Translations under genes and position numbers: made by a program | Shown: piece by piece, positions 16,313 through 24,924 of the stretch | How positions within the stretch are numbered: the stretch's first letter is position 1 | How the letters are laid out: every line of letters starts with the position of its first letter | NCBI RefSeq assembly: GCF_014779715.1 | Contig: NZ_JACXYU010000001.1 | Span: forward strand, 62,001 to 126,000 | DNA: 64,000 bases | From: Streptomyces chumphonensis | GTDB taxonomy: Bacteria; Actinomycetota; Actinomycetes; Streptomycetales; Streptomycetaceae | Reading direction: 5' to 3' | Notes under the pieces: model-generated | The model's database searches: none | Told to the model about the DNA's origin: nothing | Seen by the model: the letters and a program-made list of their open reading frames with translations, nothing else

Positions 16313-19153
16313 TCAGGCGGGTGTGCGTTCCCCCACCCGCAGCCCGCGATCGGCCAGCACCCGGGGCAGTTCGGCCCGCCGGCTGATCCCGAGCTTGGCG
16401 TAGGCCTGGCTGAGGTGCCACTCCACCGTCTTCACCGTCACGAAGAGGGCCTGGGAGATCTCCCGGTTGCTCATCCCCTCCGCCGCCTTGCGGGCGACCC
16501 GCTCCTCCGCCGGGGTGAGCGAGGCCGGGGAGCGCAGCGTGCCTCCGGCCAGCCGGTCGCCCGCCAGGCGCAGTTCGGCCCGGGCGGCGTTCTCCAGAGC
16601 GGAGGCACCGCTGGTGCGGGCGAGCTCCAGCGCGTGCTGGAGTTGCTTCCGCGCGGCGCTGCGGTTCCCGTCGCGCCGCAGGACGGAGCCCAGGGCGAGC
16701 AGCGTCCGGCCCCGGTCCGGGAGGTAGGGCAGCGGCTCGAGGATGTGGTGTGCCTCCTCCAGCCGGCGCAGGCCCTCCGCTCCGCCGAGCCGTTCGCCGT
16801 AGGTGCGCAGGGCCACCGCGAGCGGCCGGGCCGCACCGAAGGCGCGGGCGTGCTCGACCTCCTCCCGGGCGATCCTGCGGGCCGTGCCCGGATCGGCGGT
16901 GAGCGCCACCGCGTGCACGGCGTCGGGCAGCACCGCGCAGACGGCGGCCGGGTACCGCCAGCCCTGCCTGCGGACCTGTTCCCGGCAGGCGCACATCTCG
17001 GCGAGGCCCGCCTCGTGCTCCCCGAGGCGGATGCGCAACCGGGCCCTGGCCAGGCGCAGCGGGACGAAGTGGGCCGCCTCCGGGAGGCGGTCCGCGAGGT
17101 CGAAGCGGGCCAGGAGTTCACGGGCCTCTTCCGGCCGCTGCGTGTCGACCAGGCAGTGGACGAGCGCCGCCGCGGCGAGCGGAACGCCCATCGTCGTCAG
17201 TCGGCGGGCGTCGTGATCGCCCAGCACCCCGCGCGCCAGCGCCTCGGCCTCGGCCGTCCGTCCCGCGTCGAGCAGGACGCCGGCGCGCAGCGCCGCCGCC
17301 GTCGCCCCGGCCAGGAGCCAGCCGGCCTCCGACGCCTGGACCACCAGGTCGGAGAGGATCCGGTCGGCCAGGTCCGGGCGGTCGCACTGGGCCAGGGTCC
17401 AGGCCGCCACGGAGGCGTCGGTGATCTCGGTGTCGTGGGTCGGCAGCCGGAACGTGCGGCCGGCCGCCGAGGCCAGCCGCCTGACGCGGTTCACCGGCAG
17501 CCCCCGGGCCATGGCCTCGAACGCGGCGTGCGCCGCCGGAAGCGGACCGCGGCCGGCCCGGGCGCCCCTGCTCCGCCGGCCGGACCCCCCGGCGAGACGG
17601 GAGGCCATCGAGGCGGCGGAGGACCAGTGGGTGAGGACGGTCCCGCCCGGCTCCTCCTCGGCCAGCTGGCCGAAGACGCGGACGGCCTCCTCGGAACGGC
17701 CCACGGCCAGCAGGGCCAGGCCCATGTCCAGGCGCACCCGCAGGTCGCGCTCCGCGTCCGGGGAGCGGACCAGTGCCTGCCGCAGGTGGACGAGCGCCTC
17801 CGGGTCGCGCGAGCGCAACTGGGCCGACCCGAGGGCCCCGAGCAGGCGGGAGCGGTCCGGGGCGGACAGCGGTTCGGCCAGGGCCCGGCGCAGGTAGCGC
17901 ACCGCGTGCTCCGGATGCCCGCCGCGCATCTCCTCCTGCGCGGCCGACACGAGGACGTCGGCGGCCCACCGCGCGGTGCCCGGCTCGGCGCGGCACAGGT
18001 GACCGGCGACCGTGGTGCTGTCGGCCCGCGCGGCGTACAGGCAGTGGGCCGCCCGGCCGTGGGCGGCGCTGCGGATGTGGGCGGGTGTCTCCGCGAACAG
18101 GATCCGCCCCAGCTCCGGTCGCTGGAAGGAGTAGGGCAGCCCGGGACCGAGGACCCCGACGTCCCGCAGCCCGGCGGCCTGCGCCGCCGCCTCGGCCTCG
18201 CCGAGTTCCGCCACGACCGCGCAGTGCCGGGGCCGGGCGTCGGCTCCCAGGACCGCGACGGCCGTGGCCAGCGCCGTCGCCTCGTGCGGCAGTCGGCTCA
18301 GCTGGCGCAGAAGACGGCGGGCGACCCTGGCGGGAGTCAGGAGCGGGACCTGTTCGGCGGTGGAATCCACCGGGGCCAGTCCGTGGCGGTGCAGTTCCTT
18401 GAGCAGTTCCTCCAGGTGGAGGGGGTTGCCGCCGGTCGTGGCCAGGCACGCCGCCGAGAAGCCGGCGTGGGGTTCACGTCCGAGGCGCTCGGCTATCCGG
18501 CGGCGGACCGCTTCGGGGCTCAGCGGCGCGAGGACGGCGTGGGAGGCCGACGGCAGCACGGAGGCGGACGTGATGAGGTCGCGGGTGTCGGCCGGGCCCG
18601 ACTGGCCGCAGCTCAGCACGAGCAGGATGCCGCTGCCCTCCAGGCGGTTCGCCACGTAGTTCACGAACCGCAGGGACTCGACGTCCGCGCAGTCGGCGTC
18701 GTCGATGAGCAGGAGGAGCGGGCGCTCCCGCGCGAGGTTCCGGCACAACCAGTACAGGCCGTGCAGGGCGGAGTAGAGGTGGTCGTCCCGCGAGGCCGTG
18801 TCCTCCAGGCGCGGGTTGCGCGTGTAGTCGAAGAGGTCCCCGGCCAGGACCGCCGGACCGACCAGCGCGCCGTCCAGCACCTCCGAGGGCCCGACCCCCG
18901 AGCGGCGTTCGAAGAGCTGCCGCACCACGCCCCACCGGAAGCGCTGTTCCAGCACGTTGCCCCGGGCCTGGAACACCTGGAAGCCGCGGTCGGCAGCGTC
19001 GGCGCGGACGGAGGCCAGCAGGCCGGTCTTCCCCAGCCCGTCGCCGCCCTCGAAGATCACCATCGCCCCGTCCCCGGAGCCCACCCGTCGCAGGGCGGCG
19101 TCCGACAACGCGAGCTCGTCGTCGCGTTCGAGTAGAGAACATGCCTGTCCCAT
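16313..19153 (-). CDS. LAL-family (large ATP-binding LuxR) transcriptional activator
   Basis: 946 residues, the usual LAL size. The N-terminal AAA domain has a Walker A GGDGLGKT near residue 36 and a Walker B PLLLLIDDAD. A long helical/TPR-like middle follows, and the last about 60 residues form a LuxR helix-turn-helix (SLTPAEERVARKAAEGMSN...). LAL proteins such as PikD-type regulators switch on polyketide clusters, and this one lies between the P450 and the PKS run in the same orientation. The ATG at 19153 has AAGGGA 7-12 nt upstream. I noticed no TTA codon by eye, which would mean no direct bldA control. Confidence 0.92.
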   Translation of the reverse strand: MGQACSLLERDDELALSDAALRRVGSGDGAMVIFEGGDGLGKTGLLASVRADAADRGFQVFQARGNVLEQRFRWGVVRQLFERRSGVGPSEVLDGALVGPAVLAGDLFDYTRNPRLEDTASRDDHLYSALHGLYWLCRNLARERPLLLLIDDADCADVESLRFVNYVANRLEGSGILLVLSCGQSGPADTRDLITSASVLPSASHAVLAPLSPEAVRRRIAERLGREPHAGFSAACLATTGGNPLHLEELLKELHRHGLAPVDSTAEQVPLLTPARVARRLLRQLSRLPHEATALATAVAVLGADARPRHCAVVAELGEAEAAAQAAGLRDVGVLGPGLPYSFQRPELGRILFAETPAHIRSAAHGRAAHCLYAARADSTTVAGHLCRAEPGTARWAADVLVSAAQEEMRGGHPEHAVRYLRRALAEPLSAPDRSRLLGALGSAQLRSRDPEALVHLRQALVRSPDAERDLRVRLDMGLALLAVGRSEEAVRVFGQLAEEEPGGTVLTHWSSAASMASRLAGGSGRRSRGARAGRGPLPAAHAAFEAMARGLPVNRVRRLASAAGRTFRLPTHDTEITDASVAAWTLAQCDRPDLADRILSDLVVQASEAGWLLAGATAAALRAGVLLDAGRTAEAEALARGVLGDHDARRLTTMGVPLAAAALVHCLVDTQRPEEARELLARFDLADRLPEAAHFVPLRLARARLRIRLGEHEAGLAEMCACREQVRRQGWRYPAAVCAVLPDAVHAVALTADPGTARRIAREEVEHARAFGAARPLAVALRTYGERLGGAEGLRRLEEAHHILEPLPYLPDRGRTLLALGSVLRRDGNRSAARKQLQHALELARTSGASALENAARAELRLAGDRLAGGTLRSPASLTPAEERVARKAAEGMSNREISQALFVTVKTVEWHLSQAYAKLGISRRAELPRVLADRGLRVGERTPA

Positions 19154-19468
19154 CGCGCATCCCTTCGCACAGAACCGAAATGAATCTGACGGACGGGAAC
19201 GGCGGAGCTAGGTGGGACGCACCCGCCCCTGGGGTCGGAGGGCGGCGTGGACATACGAACTGAACAGCGAAGACGTCATCTTCGGTTCCCCCGAGTACGC
19301 GGTGAGGTCGGCACCTGTATGTGTTCGGAAACTAACACGACGGCGGGAGGGCGACTATGCCTGCGACATGGCGGCGGCCTGCGGGAGGCGCCCGTCGGCG
19401 ACCCCGGTCGCCACAGCACGACGCCTCCCGGCGGACCGAAGTCCTCCGGGAGGCGGGTGCGTGGGACG
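19154..19468. other. Intergenic region between P450 and LAL regulator, with palindromes
   Basis: This 315-nt gap has no convincing gene. It holds two palindromes upstream of the LAL start: CGAAGA-N5-TCTTCG at 19268-19284 and GTGTT-N8-AACAC at 19321-19338. Either could be an operator for LAL expression. Near the P450 stop is the stem-loop listed separately, plus a third copy of its arm (GGGAGGCG at 19383-19390) that could pair alternatively. Confidence 0.45.
19422..19455 (-). terminator. Stem-loop downstream of P450
   Basis: CGCCTCCCGG at 19422-19431 is the perfect complement of CCGGGAGGCG at 19446-19455, with a 14-nt loop. It begins 14 nt past the P450 stop. There is no U-tract, as is common for Streptomyces terminators. 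Confidence 0.6.
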
Positions 19469-20659
19469 TCAGGCGGGCCGCAGGCTCACCGGCAGCTTGT
19501 CGAAGCCGACCATCTGCGGGGGCACGGCCCAGGCGATGTCGCCGTCGCGGTCCACGGTGATCTCCTTGAACCGGTCGAACAGGACGTTCAGCACCAGCCT
19601 GGTCTCCAGCCGACCGAGCGCGTTGCCGATGCAGTGGTGGGTCCCGAAACCGAACCCGAAGTGGCGTCCCTCACTGCGCCGATGCACGTCGAACGCCTCG
19701 GGCTCGGGGAACTGGCGCTCGTCGCGGTTGGCGGAGCAGAAGCTCGCCGCGACGTGCTGGTTGGCCGGGATGGTCACCCCCGCCAACTCCACCTCCCGCG
19801 TGGAGGCCCGCAACCCCGTGGTGATCGGGGGGCGGTGGCGCAGCACCTCTTCGACGGCCTGGGGAATCAGCGCGCGGTCCGCGCGAACGGCCTGGCACGC
19901 CTCGGGGTTGAGGTCCAGCAGGTCGATCGAGTTGGCGATGGTCATGGTGGTGCTGATGTGGCCGCCCGCGAACATCACGTTCGCGAAGTTCACGGTCTCG
20001 TCCTCGGTGAGCCGTTCGCCGTCGAGTTCGGCGTTGGCCAACCGGGTCAGCATGTCGTCGCGGGAGGCGCCCTTGCGTTCCCGGACGCGCTCGCGCAGGT
20101 AGGCGATGGCCTCCTGCTGAAGCTCGCCGAGGGCCTCCAGGTAGCCCTCCTGGGCCATCTCCTCGGGCGTGACGTTCATGACCTTGCGCGCCCAGTCGTA
20201 GAAGAGCACCCGGTCCTCGGCGGGCAGTCCGAGGATCTCCAGGATCACGGCGATCGGAATGGTGTAGGCCAGGTCGGCCACCAGGTCCGCCTGGTCCCGG
20301 CCCATCATCTCGTCCACGATCTCGTTCGTGATGCGGATGATCTGCGGTTCGTAGGCGGCGATCGAGCCGGGTGTGAACGCCGTGCTCAGGATCTGCCGCA
20401 CCCGCGTGTGGCGCGGCGGGTCCATCTGCGGGAGGCTCTCCAGCCCGGACTCGGGAAAGCCCATGCGGTGCATCTCGGACGAGTACGTGCCCGGGTTGGT
20501 CAGGACGTGCCGGGCGTCGGCGTAGCGATACACCACCCACCAGCCGGTCTGCGCGTCCCTGTGCACCGGATGCTCGTCCCGCATCAGTCGGTACCAGTCG
20601 TAAATGGCGGGGTCGTTCACGTTCGGCTGCGGAGGTACATCGTGTTCGGCGTCGGACAC
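19469..20659 (-). CDS. Cytochrome P450 monooxygenase
   Basis: 396 residues from a GTG at 20659 with AAGGG upstream. The heme loop FGFGFGTHHCIG places the thiolate at Cys343, and an ExxR pair is visible in VEEVLRHR. The I-helix reads AGGHISTTM: the conserved threonine is there but the acidic residue before it, which helps proton delivery, is replaced. It is a soluble class I bacterial P450 and needs a ferredoxin partner not found here. Its position between the exporter and the LAL gene suggests late hydroxylation or epoxidation of the polyketide. Confidence 0.93.
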   Translation of the reverse strand: MSDAEHDVPPQPNVNDPAIYDWYRLMRDEHPVHRDAQTGWWVVYRYADARHVLTNPGTYSSEMHRMGFPESGLESLPQMDPPRHTRVRQILSTAFTPGSIAAYEPQIIRITNEIVDEMMGRDQADLVADLAYTIPIAVILEILGLPAEDRVLFYDWARKVMNVTPEEMAQEGYLEALGELQQEAIAYLRERVRERKGASRDDMLTRLANAELDGERLTEDETVNFANVMFAGGHISTTMTIANSIDLLDLNPEACQAVRADRALIPQAVEEVLRHRPPITTGLRASTREVELAGVTIPANQHVAASFCSANRDERQFPEPEAFDVHRRSEGRHFGFGFGTHHCIGNALGRLETRLVLNVLFDRFKEITVDRDGDIAWAVPPQMVGFDKLPVSLRPA

Positions 20660-20733
20660 CCCATCACCCTTCTCACCCGGCGGGTCGGCCAGGGCAGCAT
20701 CACGGGCCCCGGACCCCGCACGCACCGGGGAAC

Positions 20734-20774
20734 GCCCCAGCACCGACCCCAGCAGAGGGGGCCGGTGCCGGGGC
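20734..20774 (-). terminator. Stem-loop downstream of ABC permease
   Basis: GCCCCaGCACCGaCCCC at 20734-20750 pairs, with small bulges, with GGGGgcCGGTGCcGGGGC at 20757-20774. It starts 9 nt past the permease stop and would separate exporter and P450 transcription. Confidence 0.5.
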
Positions 20775-20782
20775 GGCACGGA

Positions 20783-21553
20783 TCAGGCGTTGACGTCCCG
20801 GCGGTTGAACCGGAACAGGCCCACCCCGACGAACACGGCCGAGGCGACCACGAGGACGGCCGCGTCGGCCCACTGGAAGCCGTTCCGCAGCGGCTCGCCC
20901 CCGATGTAGTAGTGGAACGGGGTGAGCCAGGCGAGCCAGTCGGCGTCGAGCTGACCGGCGAAGGTGCTGGCCGTGTAGGCCAGGACGCCGACGGCGGCGC
21001 TGGCTGCCAGGACGACGTTCCGCTTGCCCGTCGCGGCCCCCACCCCGAGGGCCAGGGCGCCGAAGAAGACCGCGAGCAGCGCCAGGTTCAGGCACTGCGC
21101 CAGGAACTCCAGCGGCGTGACGCTCGTCAGCTCCGCACTGCTCCGGACGGTCAGCAGTCCGAGCCAGACCAGCACGGCGATGGCCAGGGCACCGACGGTC
21201 AGGGCCCAGAAGCGCTGCGCCGCCAGGCTCGTCCGCGTCACGGGGTGGGCCAGCAGGAGGTCGAGCTGCCCGCTCTCCTCGTCGCTGGCGACGGCGCGGG
21301 AGCCCGCCATGATGCCGTAGACCATGGCCAGCAGCGGCAGGATGACGCCGAACACGCTCGCGTGCAGGTAGCCCGCGGCGGTCGCGTCGATATTGAGGCT
21401 CTCGCGCAGGGCCTCCGGAAGGTTGGCGGTGTTCTCCTTCTGGGACGGGTAGGTGCTGGCGTACACGACGCCGACCAGGGCGATGCCGACGGCCCAGCCG
21501 ATGAGGCCGCGGCGGCTGTCGGTGAGGGACTTGGCGAAGACGGCGGAGCTCAC
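20783..21553 (-). CDS. ABC-2 type exporter permease
   Basis: 256 residues starting at GTG 21553 (AAAGGAC upstream). I count six hydrophobic segments, beginning with LIGWAVGIALVGVVYAS and ending with AAVLVVASAVFVGVGLF, and the DEESGQLDLLLAHPVTR cytoplasmic stretch typical of ABC-2 permeases. It lies 37 nt downstream of the ATPase gene and would form the membrane half of the exporter. It may provide self-resistance to the cluster product. It could also belong to the core chromosome; nothing in the sequence decides this. Confidence 0.9.
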   Translation of the reverse strand: MSSAVFAKSLTDSRRGLIGWAVGIALVGVVYASTYPSQKENTANLPEALRESLNIDATAAGYLHASVFGVILPLLAMVYGIMAGSRAVASDEESGQLDLLLAHPVTRTSLAAQRFWALTVGALAIAVLVWLGLLTVRSSAELTSVTPLEFLAQCLNLALLAVFFGALALGVGAATGKRNVVLAASAAVGVLAYTASTFAGQLDADWLAWLTPFHYYIGGEPLRNGFQWADAAVLVVASAVFVGVGLFRFNRRDVNA

Positions 21554-21590
21554 GTGGGTCCTTTCGAGGGTTCCGGGCGACGGGCGGCGG

Positions 21591-22520
21591 TCAGGACCGA
21601 CTCGCCGACGTCGCCTTCGGGGCGGCTTCCGCGCCGTCGTAGTAGGTGTGGAAGAGCTCCTCCAGGGCGGGCTCGGTCGCCCGCAGGCTGAGGACCGTGT
21701 GCGCGGCGAGCGCCTTGACCAGCGCGTCCGGGCTGCCCGCCACCTGGCCCGTCAGGACCGTCCGCGTCTCGTCCAGGCGCAGCCGGTCGGCCCCGGCCAC
21801 GTCCTCGAACGCGCCCGGGGGGACGGCCGCGTCGAAGGTCACCTCGATGTCCCTGACCGTTCCCGAGCGCAGGTTGGCCACCGCGTCGAGGGCCACCAGG
21901 CGCCCGTCGCGGATGATGCCCACGCGGTCGGCGACGGCCTCCACCTCGCTCATGATGTGGCTCGACATGAAGACGGTCTGCCCGGCGGCCGAGGCTTCGG
22001 CGACCATGTCCAGGAACGTCTGCTGCATGAGCGGGTCGAGGCCGGCGCTCGGCTCGTCCAGGATCAGCAGCTCCGGCTCGTGCATGAACGCCTGCACGAG
22101 ACCGACCTTCTGCCGGTTGCCCTTGGAGAGGCTCTTGATCCGGGCCGTCTGGTCGAGCCCCAGCCGGTCGGCCAGCGCGTCGATCGCGGTCTGCGGGACG
22201 CCGCCGCGCAGAGCGGCGAGGAACCGCAGGTACGCCCGGACCGACTGGCGACCGTCGCAGACGAAGTCACCGGGGAGGTAGCCGACCCGGCGGCGCAGGG
22301 CCACACCGTCCGCACGGGGGTCGAGCCCCAGCACCCGCGCCTCACCCGACGTCGGCCTGATCAGGTCGAGGAGCAGCCGGATCGTCGTGGACTTGCCCGC
22401 GCCGTTGGGCCCGAGGTAGCCGAACACCTCGCCCCGCCTCACCTGCAGCGTCAGCCCGGTGAGGCCGCGGCGCGCACCGTACGCCTTGGTGAGCTCTCGG
22501 AGCTCCATCACATTGTCCAT
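21591..22520 (-). CDS. ABC exporter ATP-binding protein
   Basis: 309 residues from ATG 22520. It has Walker A GPNGAGKST, signature LSKGNRQKVGL, Walker B LLILDEPSAGLDP and an H-loop SSHIMSEVE, followed by an about 80-residue C-terminal extension as in DrrA-like drug exporters. There is no Shine-Dalgarno sequence before the ATG. A good -10 (TACTCT, 22527-22532) ends 7 nt upstream, so the message is probably leaderless. A second in-frame ATG lies four codons in (22508). Divergent from a MarR/GbsR-type regulator with a shared operator-like palindrome. Confidence 0.92.
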   Translation of the reverse strand: MDNVMELRELTKAYGARRGLTGLTLQVRRGEVFGYLGPNGAGKSTTIRLLLDLIRPTSGEARVLGLDPRADGVALRRRVGYLPGDFVCDGRQSVRAYLRFLAALRGGVPQTAIDALADRLGLDQTARIKSLSKGNRQKVGLVQAFMHEPELLILDEPSAGLDPLMQQTFLDMVAEASAAGQTVFMSSHIMSEVEAVADRVGIIRDGRLVALDAVANLRSGTVRDIEVTFDAAVPPGAFEDVAGADRLRLDETRTVLTGQVAGSPDALVKALAAHTVLSLRATEPALEELFHTYYDGAEAAPKATSASRS

Positions 22521-22526
22521 GGCGAC

Positions 22527-22554
22527 AGAGTAACAGGATTCAGAGAATTTTGAA
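22527..22554 (-). promoter_or_regulatory. Promoter of ABC exporter genes (leaderless start)
   Basis: On the minus strand: -35 TTCAAA (22549-22554), 16-bp spacer, and extended -10 TGTTACTCT whose hexamer TACTCT is 22527-22532. The predicted start site falls at or next to the A of the ATG at 22520. This fits the lack of a ribosome-binding site. Confidence 0.6.
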
Positions 22555-22562
22555 GCCTCTGA
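22540..22562. promoter_or_regulatory. Putative operator of the divergent MarR/GbsR-type regulator
   Basis: TCAGAG-N11-CTCTGA, a perfect 6-bp inverted repeat 23 bp long in unusually AT-rich DNA. It covers the -35 of the exporter promoter and lies about 50 bp upstream of the regulator start. That is the usual arrangement for autoregulation plus exporter repression by a MarR-family dimer. Confidence 0.5.
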
Positions 22563-22611
22563 TTTCTGTTCGGATTCGTTATGCTGGTCGGAGTTGTCGA
22601 GGAGGAATCGC

Positions 22612-23094
22612 GTGGACGAGATGGACGAGAAGGACGCACAGCTCCGTGAAGCCGCCGAGAGGCTCGCGCTGACGCTCTCCGAGAGCGGCATGCAGAAGGC
22701 CACGGCCCGGGTCATGACCGCGCTCCTCTTCAGCCGCCACGAGACCATGACCGCGGCCGACCTGTGCCAGGAGCTCCAGATCAGCACCGGCGCGGTCTCC
22801 GGCGCCGTCAAGCAGCTGATCCCCACCGGCATCGTCGAACGCGCGCCGGCCCCCGGAAGCCGCCGCGACCACTACCGCTTCCGCGAACACGCCTGGGCCA
22901 CGTTGATGGGCAAGCAGAACGCCCTGCTGGACAGCATGTGGGACGCGGCCTCCGAGGGCCTCAAGGTGGTGGGCAAGGACAGCGCCCCCGGCCGCCGCCT
23001 GGACGAGATGCAGCACTTCTACGGCTTCATGCAGCGGGAGATGGCCGCCCTCATCGACAAGTGGCTGGAACAGTACGAGGCCGGCCAGGACTGA
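22612..23094 (+). CDS. MarR/GbsR-type transcriptional regulator
   Basis: 160 residues. I chose the GTG at 22612 because AGGAGG sits 6 nt upstream; a TTG at 22594 would run into that site. The order is an N-terminal helix (LREAAERLALTLSESGM), a winged helix with MTAADLCQELQISTGAVSGAVKQL as recognition region, a wing with GSRRDHYRF, and a C-terminal dimerisation helix. This is the classic GbsR/MarR layout and is clearer than in the two proteins near 15-16 kb. Divergent from the ABC exporter genes, it is probably their ligand-responsive repressor. Confidence 0.85.
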   Translation: MDEMDEKDAQLREAAERLALTLSESGMQKATARVMTALLFSRHETMTAADLCQELQISTGAVSGAVKQLIPTGIVERAPAPGSRRDHYRFREHAWATLMGKQNALLDSMWDAASEGLKVVGKDSAPGRRLDEMQHFYGFMQREMAALIDKWLEQYEAGQD

Positions 23095-23119
23095 CCAGGC
23101 CTCCGCGCTGCGACGCGGA

Positions 23120-23160
23120 AACGGTCGCGCCCCGGACCGTGCGTCCGGGGCGCGACCGTT
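23120..23160. terminator. Bidirectional terminator between regulator and fabI
   Basis: A perfect 18-bp stem (23120-23137 with 23143-23160) and 5-nt loop lie between two convergent genes. It is also the apparent boundary between the biosynthetic cluster and the fatty-acid core genes. Confidence 0.85.
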
Positions 23161-23176
23161 CGCGGTACGAGGGGGC

Positions 23177-23956
23177 TCAGGCCCCCATCATGTGCACGCC
23201 GCCGTCGACGTGCACGATCTCCCCGGTCGTCTTGGGGAACCAGTCCGACAGCAGGGCGACCACGCCGCGCGCGGCCGGCTCCGGGTCCGTGAGGTCCCAG
23301 GTGAGCGGGGCGCGCGAGTTCCACACGTCGGCCAACTCCTCGAAGCCCGGGATGGACTTGGCGGCCATCGACTTGATGGGCCCGGCCGAGACGAGGTTGC
23401 AGCGGACGTCCTTCTCGCCGAGGTCGCGGGCGAGGTAGCGGGAGGTCGACTCCAGCGCGGCCTTGGCCACGCCCATCCAGTCGTACTTGGGCCAGGCCAC
23501 CTGGGCGTCGAAGTCCATGCCGACGACCGAGCCGCCGCGCTGCTCCAGCAGCGGCAGCAGGGCCATCGTCAGCGACTTCAGGGAGTAGGCCGAGACCTCG
23601 ACGGCCGTGGCGACGGACTCCCAGCCGGTGTGCAGGAAGTTCCCGCCGAGGGCGTCCTGGGGGGCGAACCCGATGGAGTGCACGACGCCGTCCAGCCCGA
23701 CGCCCTCACCGAGGTGCTCGGTGACGCGGGCGGCGAGGGAGTCCAGGTGCTCCTGGTTCTGGACGTCCAGTTCGATGACGGGCGCCTCCTTGGGCAGCCG
23801 CCGGGCGATCCGCTGCACCAGGGTCAGCCTGCCGAACCCGGTGAGGACGACCTCGGCACCCTCCTCCTGGGCGAGCCTCGCGACGTGGAAGGCGATCGAC
23901 GCGTCCGTGAGCACCCCGGTGACCAGGATGCGCTTGCCGGCAAGCAGTCCACTCAT
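23177..23956 (-). CDS. fabI: Enoyl-[acyl-carrier-protein] reductase (NADH), FabI/InhA type
   Basis: 259 residues, standard FabI length. It reduces trans-2-enoyl-ACP in each fatty acid elongation cycle. The Rossmann start is GKRILVTGVLTDASIAFHVA, the catalytic pattern YDWMGVAKAA supplies Tyr-x6-Lys, and the end is VHVDGGVHMMGA. It follows fabG by 5 nt, so the two form an operon with probable translational coupling; its own ribosome site is weak. The pair is housekeeping (type II FAS). FabI is also the target of some trans-AT polyketides, so its position beside such a cluster is noted under findings. Confidence 0.96.
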   Translation of the reverse strand: MSGLLAGKRILVTGVLTDASIAFHVARLAQEEGAEVVLTGFGRLTLVQRIARRLPKEAPVIELDVQNQEHLDSLAARVTEHLGEGVGLDGVVHSIGFAPQDALGGNFLHTGWESVATAVEVSAYSLKSLTMALLPLLEQRGGSVVGMDFDAQVAWPKYDWMGVAKAALESTSRYLARDLGEKDVRCNLVSAGPIKSMAAKSIPGFEELADVWNSRAPLTWDLTDPEPAARGVVALLSDWFPKTTGEIVHVDGGVHMMGA

Positions 23957-23961
23957 ATCGT

Positions 23962-24666
23962 TCAGTGCCCCATGCCCAATCCGCCGTCAACGGGAATGAC
24001 GGCTCCGGTGATGTACGCGGCCTCGTCCGAGGCCAGGAAGCGCACGGTCGCGGCGATCTCCTCGGGCTGCGCGTAGCGGCCCAGCGGCACCTGGTCGGTG
24101 ATCGAGGCGCGCTGCTCGTCGCTCAGCACGCGGGTCATGTCGGTGTCGACGAACCCGGGCGCCACGACGTTGCAGGTGATGCCGCGCGAGCCCAGCTCCC
24201 GGGCGAGGGAGCGGGCGAAACCGACCATCCCGGCCTTGGAGGCCGCGTAGTTGGCCTGACCGGCCGAGCCCAGCAGGCCGACGACGGAGGAGATGAGCAC
24301 GATCCGACCGGTGCGGGCGCGCAGCATGCCGCGCGCGGCGCGCTTGACGACGCGGAAGGTGCCCGTGAGGTTGGTGTCCAGGACGGACGCGAAGTCGTCC
24401 TCGGACATGCGCAGGAGGAGCTGGTCGCGGGTGACACCGGCGTTGGCCACCAGCACCTCCACCCGGCCCTGCTTCTCCTCGATCTCCTTGTAGGCCTGCT
24501 CCACCTGCTCGGGGTCGGTGATGTCGCACTTGACCGCGAGGAACCCGGCCGGCGGCTCGCCCGACCGGTAGGTGATGGCGACCTGGTCGCCGGCGTCCGC
24601 GAGTGCGCGGGCGATGGCGAGGCCGATGCCGCGGTTTCCTCCGGTGACGAGAACCGAGCGGCTCAA
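23962..24666 (-). CDS. fabG: 3-oxoacyl-[acyl-carrier-protein] reductase
   Basis: 234 residues from a TTG at 24666 (GGAAGG upstream), the usual FabG size and N-terminus (LSRSVLVTGGNRGIG). It reduces 3-oxoacyl-ACP with NADPH. The catalytic residues are all present: Asn in VANAG, Ser in LISSVVG, and YAASK with Tyr-xxx-Lys. It is the first gene of the fabG-fabI operon; divergent tldD starts 259 nt away. No cluster-like features; base composition matches the core genes. Confidence 0.95.
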   Translation of the reverse strand: MSRSVLVTGGNRGIGLAIARALADAGDQVAITYRSGEPPAGFLAVKCDITDPEQVEQAYKEIEEKQGRVEVLVANAGVTRDQLLLRMSEDDFASVLDTNLTGTFRVVKRAARGMLRARTGRIVLISSVVGLLGSAGQANYAASKAGMVGFARSLARELGSRGITCNVVAPGFVDTDMTRVLSDEQRASITDQVPLGRYAQPEEIAATVRFLASDEAAYITGAVIPVDGGLGMGH

Positions 24667-24924
24667 GGGACCACCCTTCCAATCTGTCGAGCTGTGCGTC
24701 GTGTCCGTCGCGTGGTCGCGGCCCGGTCCTGCCGGGTCGGGCCGTGCACCATGCAAACTATCGGTCCCGCCGACGCGGCACGGACTCGGGCGCCCACAGG
24801 GCCCCCGGCACACCCCTGTGGACTTCCTACAGAACCCGCGGTCCGCCCCGCCGGTGGCCCGGAACCCGGTGGGAATCGCGGCGGGGGCAGGGCATGATCG
24901 GCGTGCGACCTCGGGAGGACTGCT

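Noticed and set aside
15470..19135. A 1,221-codon plus-strand open frame opposite the LAL and GbsR-like genes
   Set aside because: No ribosome site or domain. The LAL protein with Walker and LuxR motifs occupies the other strand.
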